Shown here piece by piece: positions 1 through 4,992 of a DNA stretch of 5,698 nucleotides (positions are counted from its first letter, which is position 1; each line of letters opens with the position of its first letter). The position numbers and the translations under genes are program-made. The stretch is taken from contig JAFIEC010000052.1 in the NCBI GenBank assembly GCA_020832725.1, positions 1-5,698 of the forward strand. The letters run 5' to 3'. The DNA is from Paracoccaceae bacterium (GTDB lineage Bacteria; Pseudomonadota; Alphaproteobacteria; Rhodobacterales; Rhodobacteraceae). The notes below the pieces were generated by a model that worked only from the letters and a program-made list of their open reading frames with translations, did no database searches and was not told the DNA's origin.

Positions 1-1485
1 TTCGCGGGCGGCATCCTGATCATGACCGGGGCCAATTCGGCGGTCGGGCTGCGCTCCACCCCGGCGCGCTACATCTTCCTCGCCGAGGTCGATGCCTATC
101 CTGCCTCGGCCGATGAGGAAGGCGATCCGGTCACGCTGGCCGAGGCGCGGTCGCTGACCTTCGCGCACCGGCGCAAGGTCTTCCTGGTCTCGACACCGAC
201 GATCCGGGGGCTGAGCCGGATCGAGCGCGAGTTCGAGGCCAGCGACCAGCGGCGGTACTTCGTGCCCTGTCCGCATTGCGGCCACGAACAATGGCTGAAG
301 TTCGAGCGGCTGCGATGGGAGACGGGCCGGCCCGAAACAGCGGAATACCACTGCGAGGGCTGCGAGGCGCCGATCGCCGAGCACCACAAGACGGCGATGC
401 TGGCGGCCGGGGAGTGGCGCGCGACCGCGACCGCTGCCGATCCGCTGACCGTGGGCTACCACCTCTCGGCGCTCTACTCGCCGGTGGGCTGGCTAAGCTG
501 GGCGCGGATCGCGCGGGCGCACGAGGCGGCGAGGGGCAGCGACGAGGCGATGCGGGCGTTCCGGAACACCATCCTCGGCGAGACCTGGATGGAGACCGGC
601 GAGGCCCCCGACTGGCAGCGGCTGGCCGACCGCCGCGAGGACTGGGCACCGGGCACCGTCCCCGGCAAGGGTCTGTTCCTGACCGCCGGCGCCGACGTGC
701 AGAAGGACCGGATCGAGGTCGATGTCTGGGCCTGGGGACGCGGGCTGGAAAGCTGGCTCGTGGATCATATCGTGCTCGAGGGCGGCCCGGGCGATCCCGC
801 GTGCTGGCAGAAGCTGACCGACTTGCTCGGGCGCACATGGGCGCACGCGAGCGGCCAACACCTGACCATCGCGCGGCTCGCCATCGACACGGGCTTCGAG
901 ACCAGCGCGGTCTATGGCTGGTCGCGGCAGGTGGGCTTCGCGCAGGTCGCCCCGGTGAAGGGCGTCGAGGGCTTCAACCGGGCGAGCCCGGTGACGGGTC
1001 CGACCTATGTCGATGCCACCGTCGCAGGCCGGCGGCTGCGGCGCGGCGCCCGGCTCTGGACGGTCGCAACCTCGACCTTCAAGGCCGAGACCTACCGCTT
1101 CCTGCGGCAGGAGCGGCCGACCGCGGAAGAAATCGCCGCCGGTGCGTCGTTCCCGGCGGGAACGGTCCATCTGCCCAGCTGGGCAGACGGCGAATGGCTC
1201 AAACAGCTCACCGCCGAGCAGCTGGTGACGGTGAAGACGAAGCGCGGCTTCACCAAGCTCGAATGGCAGAAGCTGCGCGAGCGCAACGAGGCGCTGGACT
1301 GCCGGGTCTATGCCCGCGCTGCCGCCTGGATCGCCGGTGCCGACCGATGGCCGGACGCGCGATGGGCGGAACTTGAGGCACAGCTGGCGGTGGAAACAGA
1401 TGCATCCGCGAAGGATGCGCCCGCCGCAGCGCAAGCGCGCCCCTCGGCGCGGCGGCGGACGGTGCGATCGAGTTACATGGGGTGA
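1..1485 (+). CDS. Phage terminase large subunit, GpA (lambda) family, 5'-truncated by window
   Basis: This is the ATP-driven DNA-packaging motor and cos-type endonuclease of a lambda-like phage. The frame is open from base 1, so the ATG at 22 is internal and the N-terminal Walker A region lies outside the window. Numbering from that Met: a Walker B-like strand YIFLAEVDAYP (about 17-27), the VSTPT motif (56-60) linking ATPase and nuclease parts, a zinc ribbon CPHC...CEGC (Cys 83, 86, 111, 114), and the nuclease core TAGADVQKDRIEVD (221-234), whose Asp 225 is the likely first metal ligand. Further candidate acidic residues lie in AIDTG and ALDCRVYA. The C-terminus RRTVRSSYMG is basic. One oddity is Ala 21 where I expect the Walker B Asp (DEVD in relatives, from memory). 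Lambda order is kept: gpW and portal follow, but only after two inserted blocks. The 112 bp after the stop contain no gene or convincing terminator. Confidence 0.95.
   Translation, partial: FAGGILIMTGANSAVGLRSTPARYIFLAEVDAYPASADEEGDPVTLAEARSLTFAHRRKVFLVSTPTIRGLSRIEREFEASDQRRYFVPCPHCGHEQWLKFERLRWETGRPETAEYHCEGCEAPIAEHHKTAMLAAGEWRATATAADPLTVGYHLSALYSPVGWLSWARIARAHEAARGSDEAMRAFRNTILGETWMETGEAPDWQRLADRREDWAPGTVPGKGLFLTAGADVQKDRIEVDVWAWGRGLESWLVDHIVLEGGPGDPACWQKLTDLLGRTWAHASGQHLTIARLAIDTGFETSAVYGWSRQVGFAQVAPVKGVEGFNRASPVTGPTYVDATVAGRRLRRGARLWTVATSTFKAETYRFLRQERPTAEEIAAGASFPAGTVHLPSWADGEWLKQLTAEQLVTVKTKRGFTKLEWQKLRERNEALDCRVYARAAAWIAGADRWPDARWAELEAQLAVETDASAKDAPAAAQARPSARRRTVRSSYMG
1453..1485 (+). 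repeat. Direct repeat, terminase-tail copy A
   Basis: These are the last 33 bases of terL, encoding RRTVRSSYMG and the stop. They match 3917-3949 at 27 of 33 positions (hand count), with the final 10 bases CATGGGGTGA identical. The two copies bracket cargo block 1 plus gpW copy 1. Similarity stops abruptly after the TGA. Confidence 0.75.
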
Positions 1486-1597
1486 GGCCGATCACATAAC
1501 GATACTCGCGGTCGACTCCGAGGAGCGAGGCCGATGATCTCGAACGAGCGTGTGTGAGGCCATGTGGTGGGAAAGGTAAGCGATCTCGACTTGCCGC

Positions 1598-2164
1598 TCA
1601 GGCCGGAAATCGGATGTCATGTCCGTAGAGCAGACCGCTTGCCTGGCAGATCGCCCGAAGTGATCTGGCAAGATCGGGCCTTCCGACATTGCCGCTGACC
1701 CACCAGCCTGAGCGGGTATTCAGGACGGGCAAATCACGGCGACCGGCATGCACCTGATCGCGTTCGCGCGCGACATAGCGACGTGTGCGGGCCTTCATGA
1801 GTGACAGACGTTCGATGGATGCGGGATCCACGTGATGGATCGCATCCACCACGTTGCGGAACAGTGCCCCCAGAGTATCCGCGCTGACCGGTACTCCAAG
1901 AACTGAGGCGACATAGGTGCCAGAGGTCAAGGCAGGCCCGGGCGAGGTGGTGGAGGCGATGAGCGGTGCCTTTGACGTCGGCACCGTCGGCACCGAGGCC
2001 GATACGGGAGCCTTGATGACAGGTGCCGCATTCCGAGCCAGATCGGCGCATCGCGCGATGACTGTGTCGAGCGTTTCATCACCTCTGCGCAATGCGATGA
2101 GTATTGCAACGGTCGACTCGCTCAATGCTATCAGAACATTAGGTGGCGATTGGATGGGGTTCAT
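1598..2164 (-). CDS. SeqA-like protein (RHH-like N-terminus, linker, putative methyl-state DNA-binding C-terminus)
   Basis: A 188-residue protein, last gene of the leftward operon. Its ATG overlaps the stop of the preceding gene (ATGA), with GGGAG five bases upstream. Residues 10-45 look like a ribbon-helix-helix: a beta-strand-like LIALSES, then GDETLDTVIARC. Residues 46-85 are an Ala/Pro/Ser/Thr/Val linker. Residues 95-123 are helical, followed by ARTRRYVARE (125-134) and SGWWVSGNVGRPD (152-164), then a helix and the end GHDIRFPA. From memory, E. coli SeqA (181 aa) has the same order: RHH-type oligomerisation domain, flexible linker, helices, GRTRVYFA, then a WVITNTNTGRK loop that reads hemimethylated GATC. 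The match is architectural plus these two motifs, so homology is inferred. If right, the protein binds DNA, perhaps according to methylation. Alphaproteobacteria usually methylate GANTC through CcrM, so the target site is open. An unrelated RHH transcription factor is the alternative. Confidence 0.6.
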   Translation of the reverse strand: MNPIQSPPNVLIALSESTVAILIALRRGDETLDTVIARCADLARNAAPVIKAPVSASVPTVPTSKAPLIASTTSPGPALTSGTYVASVLGVPVSADTLGALFRNVVDAIHHVDPASIERLSLMKARTRRYVARERDQVHAGRRDLPVLNTRSGWWVSGNVGRPDLARSLRAICQASGLLYGHDIRFPA

Positions 2165-2454
2165 CGGTACTCCCTTCCTCTACGAAGTGCGCCTCGCTCG
2201 GCAGCAGGACGCATGTGGCAGACGGTGACGATGGCGTTCCCCGAGACGACAACCTTGCAGCCACGCAGCCGCTGAAGTTGCTCGATCTCGCGCTTGCGGC
2301 GGGCAATCTCTCGGTCGGCGTCGGCGGCCGTCAGCATCCACGCATCGTGAGCGAGCGGGGTCGCGGCTTCGAGAACCAGAGCGAGATCGCGCTCGCGGAT
2401 GCCCCGCTGGCGCATGCGCGCCGCGGCGTGGCGGGAGATAGCGAGATTGGTCAT
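2161..2454 (-). CDS. DUF4258 family small protein, toxin-like
   Basis: A 97-residue basic protein, middle gene of the operon. Its ATG overlaps the stop of the HTH gene and its own stop overlaps the next ATG, 4 bp each, so translation is probably coupled; GGAG lies eight bases upstream inside the HTH gene. Residues 6-30 carry the DUF4258 signature ISRHAAARMRQRGI followed by an acidic helix. A charged helix (45-64, AADADREIARRKREIEQLQR) and a C-terminal strand pair GCKVVVSGNAIVTVCHMRP (65-83) complete the domain; the final 14 residues are an Arg-rich tail. DUF4258 proteins are small alpha/beta proteins, and some sit beside MqsA/YgiT-type zinc-finger partners and are predicted RNase-like toxins. 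No such partner is present here; the HTH protein is the only candidate. Family assignment is from memory of the motif; toxicity is inference. Confidence 0.75.
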   Translation of the reverse strand: MTNLAISRHAAARMRQRGIRERDLALVLEAATPLAHDAWMLTAADADREIARRKREIEQLQRLRGCKVVVSGNAIVTVCHMRPAAERGALRRGREYR

Positions 2455-3398
2455 AGCTGGAACTCCGCAAAAGTGGCTTCCAACTTGGCTCGCCGCTCTT
2501 CCTCGAGAGCCTTCATCTCGGCAGGGATCTGCTCAATGAGCCACTGGACCCGTTCTTTCGTCTTCTCCTCGCCTTTGAGGTTTTGGGGGATCGCATCGAC
2601 GATGCCTTTCACGTTCTCGATCGCGAAGCGGGCCCACTCGTCGTCTCCCGTCAGGTCGGTCAGCCAGGTCTCGAATACGGGCCAGCCGGGAATACAGCCG
2701 CCACCAAAATGCTCGAGATGCTCCGGATCTATGGCTGATCTGTCGAGCCTTGAGGCAGCGCGCTTCAGAAAATCAACGAACAGGTTCGTTTCATCTGGGT
2801 CGAAGCCACCAGCTCCGCCATCAGTGTCAAGCAATCCATACCCGAAGATGTCGCGATCAATGAGTGAGTCTTGCTCGATACACTGCGCGTCCTCTAGATA
2901 GTGTCGCGCCGGCCATGATTGCGGAAGATGTGCAGGCATGCGGTCAAGCGCCTCCTTCCATGCGCACCGTGCGGCTTCTAACCGCTCCCGCCGCTCTGCC
3001 AGGCTCATCTCGGCAAGAAGTGTAAACATCCAAGGCGCCGCATGGATCAGGTCCCTGGTTTTCACACCATAATGACGGGCCACCCGGCGGAAGTTGTTCC
3101 TAACCTCATTGCTTATTGTGAGCTTCAACGGCGTGTAGCCGCGCTCTTTCCAGTCCGCATCGCTCCACGCGCTCTTGTGCTTGCAAAGGTCATCAGGCTT
3201 GACCTCCAGCGCCTTCGCCAGACTTTCGAGGGTGTGCGCTCGCACCCTTTCTGGACGGATTTCGCCGCTCTCGATGCGCGCAATTGTGCGCTTGCTGACC
3301 CTGGCACCCTCGATCTCCTCAGAACGGTCGGCAAGGCGCTGCTGAGAGAGGCCAAGCGATTCGCGAAGGGCCTTCAGTGTCTCTGGAATAATCGGCAT
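2451..3398 (-). CDS. XRE-type HTH regulator with long C-terminal region
   Basis: First gene of the leftward operon, 315 residues from the ATG at 3398. That start is chosen over the in-frame ATG at 3410 because a GGAGG lies five bases before 3398, while 3410 has no ribosome-binding site. Residues 7-68 form a Cro/CI-type helix-turn-helix: LGLSQQRLADRS is the first helix pair and VSKRTIARIESGEIRP the recognition helix, then AHTLESLAKALEVKPDDL. Residues 85-120 (LKLTISNEVRNNFRRVARHYGV...DLIHAAPWMFTLLAE) look like a second small helical module. The rest (150-300) is acidic and not recognised, with a Gly-rich segment (LLDTDGGAGGFDPDE) and a charged C-terminal helix. It probably autoregulates the operon through the palindrome just upstream, and may be antitoxin or sensor for the two genes after it. 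Those roles are inferred. Confidence 0.85.
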   Translation of the reverse strand: MPIIPETLKALRESLGLSQQRLADRSEEIEGARVSKRTIARIESGEIRPERVRAHTLESLAKALEVKPDDLCKHKSAWSDADWKERGYTPLKLTISNEVRNNFRRVARHYGVKTRDLIHAAPWMFTLLAEMSLAERRERLEAARCAWKEALDRMPAHLPQSWPARHYLEDAQCIEQDSLIDRDIFGYGLLDTDGGAGGFDPDETNLFVDFLKRAASRLDRSAIDPEHLEHFGGGCIPGWPVFETWLTDLTGDDEWARFAIENVKGIVDAIPQNLKGEEKTKERVQWLIEQIPAEMKALEEERRAKLEATFAEFQL

Positions 3399-3403
3399 AT
3401 GAG

Positions 3404-3408
3404 CCTCC
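3404..3408 (-). promoter_or_regulatory. Ribosome-binding site fixing the HTH gene start
   Basis: Minus-strand GGAGG, five bases before the ATG at 3398. It overlaps the upstream in-frame ATG at 3410, making that ATG an unlikely start. Confidence 0.7.
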
Positions 3409-3425
3409 ATGCGTCTGATGCATCA

Positions 3426-3483
3426 TTTATAGCACCAGTTTGTGGTGCCAATGTTGTCATGTTGGTGTAAAATGTTGCCAATG
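3426..3483 (-). promoter_or_regulatory. Promoter/operator region of the HTH-DUF4258-SeqA-like operon
   Basis: On the minus strand a TTGGCA (3451-3446) precedes a TATAAA (3431-3426) by 14 bases, a short spacing that makes the assignment tentative. Between them lies a perfect palindrome with arms GCACCA / TGGTGC and a 5-base centre (3432-3448), the right place for a repressor such as the HTH protein. Related half sites lie further upstream: TGCCAATG occurs at 3446-3453 and 3476-3483, ATGTTG occurs three times (3451, 3459, 3472), and TGGTGCCA (3443-3450) has an inverted partner TGGCACCA at 3530-3537. The region looks AT-richer than the late genes. Confidence 0.4.
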
Positions 3484-3516
3484 AACGATGCTTTTCTGTA
3501 AGCGGCGGAGGTCTTT

Positions 3517-3633
3517 ATGACCCCGTTCGTGGCACCAAGGTCGGGTGCGCATACATCCCTACGAGGCTTCTCAGCTCCGAATGGCGTCAGCGATCGGCAT
3601 TTGCCGAATTCTGCGATGTGCGCGCTGAGGTAA
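3517..3633 (+). CDS. Small ORF, 38 aa, with a good ribosome-binding site
   Basis: ATG at 3517 follows GGAGG (3507-3511) at five bases. The 38-residue product begins MTPFVAPRSGAHTS and has no recognisable domain, signal or membrane segment. It diverges from the HTH operon, so it could be a small partner or leader peptide, but a different frame across the same bases looks more coding-like. Low confidence. Confidence 0.2.
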   Translation: MTPFVAPRSGAHTSLRGFSAPNGVSDRHLPNSAMCALR

Positions 3634-3651
3634 CGCCAAGTGGGAGGTTCG

Positions 3652-3729
3652 ATGTCCGAACGTCACACGAGCATACCGGCCACGACAGGCAGATCGGTGT
3701 CGGACTTACATTCGGCACGTCAGCTCTAA
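3652..3729 (+). CDS. Small ORF, 25 aa, with a good ribosome-binding site
   Basis: ATG at 3652 follows GGGAGG (3642-3647) at four bases and ends at TAA 3727-3729, 19 bases before gpW copy 1. The peptide starts MSERHTSIPATTG. No family recognised. It could be a leader that loads ribosomes ahead of gpW copy 1, whose own ribosome-binding site is weak, or it could be chance. Confidence 0.18.
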   Translation: MSERHTSIPATTGRSVSDLHSARQL

Positions 3730-3748
3730 CCCCGTCGGGCGCTTCACC

Positions 3749-3949
3749 ATGCCAATACTCACGGAACTCCGCACCCGCCGCGAGGCGCTCGTAGCGCAAC
3801 GCTCCTCCGGGGTCGCCCGCGTCAGCTACGACGGCAAGCCCGTGGAGTATCGCAGCCTGGCCGAGATCGACCGGGCCGTCGAGGCGCTGGATCGCGAGAT
3901 CGCTGCGGCCGAGGGGCGGCGGATCGTGCGGTCAAGCTGCATGGGGTGA
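3749..3949 (+). CDS. gpW-like head-tail joining protein, copy 1, with chimeric C-terminus
   Basis: A 66-residue gpW-family protein. In lambda, gpW closes the portal vertex of the filled head and allows tail attachment. The body LRTRREALVAQRSSGVARVS...IAAAEGRRIVR (residues 7-61) is almost identical to copy 2. The first six residues differ (MPILTE versus MAHIVD), and after R61 it ends SSCMG instead of the QVRVTTSKGL of copy 2. SSCMG resembles the terminase end SSYMG, and the DNA there matches the terL 3' end, so this copy is a gpW/terL-tail fusion. The C-terminal tail of lambda gpW is reported to matter for function, so this copy may be inactive or altered. No strong ribosome-binding site precedes it. 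It is separated from the portal gene by cargo block 2 and a terminator candidate, which suggests copy 2 is the working one. Confidence 0.8.
   Translation: MPILTELRTRREALVAQRSSGVARVSYDGKPVEYRSLAEIDRAVEALDREIAAAEGRRIVRSSCMG
3767..3931 (+). repeat. 165-bp direct repeat within gpW, copy 1
   Basis: Matches 4791-4955 at 158 of 165 positions by hand count, in register at a constant offset of 1024. The first 72 bases (3767-3838) are identical. The repeat begins at codon 7 of gpW and ends at codon 61, where copy 1 switches to terminase-like sequence. Confidence 0.9.
3917..3949 (+). repeat. Direct repeat, terminase-tail copy B
   Basis: Encodes RRIVRSSCMG and the stop of gpW copy 1; matches the terL 3' end (1453-1485) at 27 of 33 positions. 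Its first 15 bases also belong to the gpW repeat, so this is the segment where terL-like and gpW-like sequence meet. Confidence 0.7.
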
Positions 3950-3965
3950 CAGGTCGACAAGCCGA

Positions 3966-3988
3966 GACAGGGGTCCCTGTCAGCTTTT
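3966..3988 (+). terminator. Hairpin plus short T tract between convergent gpW copy 1 and the DUF1186 gene
   Basis: GACAGGG (3966-3972) and CCCTGTC (3975-3981) pair perfectly (6 bp with a GGTC loop), followed by AGCTTTT on the plus strand. It lies 17 bases after the gpW copy 1 stop and just beyond the 3' end of the leftward DUF1186 gene (stop at 3992). The T tract favours rightward termination. CTGTCAG is also directly repeated at 3977-3983 and 3989-3995. Confidence 0.5.
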
Positions 3989-3991
3989 CTG

Positions 3992-4711
3992 TCAGTACAA
4001 TTCCCCGATGGCGTTGGTGATCAGGAACCTGCGGTAGCGGCCGCTCGACGGAACGCCTTGACCATCGATCGTTTCGTCGAGCTTCGCCTCGAAGGACTCG
4101 AAATCCGTGTAACCCGCCGGGATCCAGTGCCGGTCGAATGCGTTGCGAACCGTTTCCCTGGCCTTGGTCAGGCCGAGGTCCGCGACTGCTTCCATCCAGG
4201 TGAGCGCGACCTCTTCGTCCACTTCGGGACAGATACGCGGGAAGGTCGAGAAGAACCTTTCGATCTCGGAACGCCGCTCGGGATGCGCGATTGCGGTCAG
4301 GACCATGGCACACAGGAAGGAGCCACGGGCAAACTCATCCGCCCGGGGATCACACGCGCCCTCCACAAGCGGCGTCAGATCGCCATCGAAGAGGCTCGCA
4401 AGGATACGGAAGCTGTTTTCGGTCGTGTGCTCGCCGAGAAGGTCTTCGATGATCGCAGCCGGGCGCCGGAGGAGGCAAGCAAAGGGACGGTAGGCGTAGG
4501 GGTCGCGCCATTCAGCGAGCATGAACAATACTGGGACGAGCAGATCGACATCCGTCTTGCTCATCTCCCTGCGCGGCTGATGCCCCAGCCGTGTCACGAG
4601 ATCGACGAATACCGGCCCCATGGCTCGACGTTCGTTTCGTATCTCTCGCATCACCACCGAGACCGGCTCATCCGCACTCATGAGCCGCTGCATGGTTTCG
4701 GAAACGGTCAT
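3992..4711 (-). CDS. DUF1186 family helical-repeat protein
   Basis: A 239-residue protein from the ATG at 4711, the sole gene of cargo block 2. That start is preferred over the in-frame ATG at 4759 because GAGGG lies seven bases upstream and a promoter candidate occupies the region between the two starts. The core (residues 57-155) matches the DUF1186 pattern as I remember it: LLVPVLFMLAEWRDPYAYRP, then DLLGEHTTENSFRILASLFDGD, then ADEFARGSFLCAMVLTAIA and RRSEIERFF. These are paired alpha helices of HEAT-like character with no catalytic motif. The C-terminus (180-239) is charged, ends ITNAIGELY, and lacks the SEC-C zinc motif some relatives carry. No signal peptide or membrane segment. Function of the family is unknown; helical repeats suggest protein binding. 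Reading against the late operon from its own promoter fits a lysogenic cargo gene, possibly defence or superinfection related, but the sequence does not show which. Confidence 0.75.
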   Translation of the reverse strand: MTVSETMQRLMSADEPVSVVMREIRNERRAMGPVFVDLVTRLGHQPRREMSKTDVDLLVPVLFMLAEWRDPYAYRPFACLLRRPAAIIEDLLGEHTTENSFRILASLFDGDLTPLVEGACDPRADEFARGSFLCAMVLTAIAHPERRSEIERFFSTFPRICPEVDEEVALTWMEAVADLGLTKARETVRNAFDRHWIPAGYTDFESFEAKLDETIDGQGVPSSGRYRRFLITNAIGELY

Positions 4712-4718
4712 TTTGTCG

Positions 4719-4723
4719 CCCTC
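4719..4723 (-). promoter_or_regulatory. Ribosome-binding site favouring the 4711 start
   Basis: Minus-strand GAGGG, seven bases before the ATG at 4711. The longer in-frame start at 4759 has no such motif. Confidence 0.45.
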
Positions 4724-4743
4724 TGGTTGCACCCCCGGAGACT

Positions 4744-4772
4744 GATACAACGCTTGCATCAGGTCAATTCAA
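4744..4772 (-). promoter_or_regulatory. Promoter candidate of the DUF1186 gene
   Basis: Minus-strand TTGAAT (4772-4767) and TGTATC (4749-4744) are separated by exactly 17 bases, a plausible sigma-70 pair. The -35 element abuts the start codon of gpW copy 2 on the other strand, so rightward traffic through the late operon could interfere with it. Confidence 0.4.
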
Positions 4773-4988
4773 ATGGCTCACATCGTCGATCTCCGCACCC
4801 GCCGCGAGGCGCTCGTAGCGCAACGCTCCTCCGGGGTCGCCCGCGTCAGCTACGACGGCAAGACCGTGGAGTATCGCAGCCTCGCCGAGATCGACCGAGC
4901 CATCGAGGCGCTGGACCGGGAGATCGCCGCGGCCGAGGGGCGGCGGATCGTGCGGCAGGTGCGCGTGACGACCAGCAAGGGCCTCTGA
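4773..4988 (+). CDS. gpW-like head-tail joining protein, copy 2 (intact)
   Basis: A 71-residue gpW-family protein placed directly before the portal gene, the lambda order A-W-B. It has two helix-forming stretches around a short beta hairpin: LRTRREALVAQRSSG (7-21), VARVSYDGKTVEYR (22-35) and LAEIDRAIEALDREIAAAEG (37-56). A basic tail RRIVRQVRVTTSKGL follows. The length is close to lambda gpW (68 aa), and this tail looks like the family's normal ending, unlike copy 1. Only a weak AGG precedes the start by nine bases. The stop is four bases from the portal ATG, consistent with coupled translation. This is probably the functional copy. Confidence 0.85.
   Translation: MAHIVDLRTRREALVAQRSSGVARVSYDGKTVEYRSLAEIDRAIEALDREIAAAEGRRIVRQVRVTTSKGL
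4791..4955 (+). repeat. 165-bp direct repeat within gpW, copy 2
   Basis: Partner of 3767-3931. The seven differences all lie after the first 72 identical bases, and several are synonymous (for example CTG/CTC Leu, GAT/GAC Asp, GCT/GCC Ala), consistent with two functional lineages brought together rather than a very recent copy of one. Confidence 0.9.
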
Positions 4989-4992
4989 CCAG

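Larger units (their letters stand above)
3471..3748 (+). pseudogene. Possible gene remnant between cargo operon and gpW copy 1
   Basis: The 338 bp from 3411 to 3748 carries no convincing full gene. One frame is open from just after a stop at 3468 to a stop at 3792-3794 inside gpW copy 1, with no ATG and no usable GTG/TTG near its beginning. The codons are G-rich in first position and the peptide looks protein-like (for example TPSGRFDVRTSHEHTGHDRQ and IGVGLTFG). It may be the decayed 3' end of a gene lost when the block was assembled, or a chance open frame. I do not recognise the family. Confidence 0.15.

Noticed and set aside
276..1376. Long 366-aa plus-strand open frame inside terL
   Set aside because: It overlaps the clearly recognisable terminase in another frame; its Arg/Gly/Ala-rich composition is typical of shadow frames in GC-rich DNA.
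493..1434. 313-aa minus-strand open frame across terL
   Set aside because: Antisense shadow of terminase codons, with no domain signature or ribosome-binding support.
1571..1591. Hairpin GGTAAG...CTTGCC as terminator of the leftward operon
   Set aside because: Only a six-pair stem with one wobble and a nine-base loop, and no T tract on the minus strand.
2143..2901. 252-aa plus-strand open frame across the HTH and DUF4258 genes
   Set aside because: Antisense to two genes with clear motifs and coupled 4-bp overlaps; Ser-rich shadow composition.
3426..3483. CRISPR-like array from the short repeats upstream of the HTH gene
   Set aside because: Repeats are only 6-8 bp with irregular spacing, fitting operator half sites rather than a CRISPR array.
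1486..3949. Cargo 1 as a site-specific integrative element flanked by att repeats
   Set aside because: The 33-bp flanking repeats are coding tails with six mismatches, and there is no integrase, transposase or recombinase in the window. Homologous exchange explains them better.
3992..4759. Longer start for the DUF1186 protein at 4759
   Set aside because: No ribosome-binding site there; the extra 16 residues do not look like the family and the promoter candidate overlaps them.
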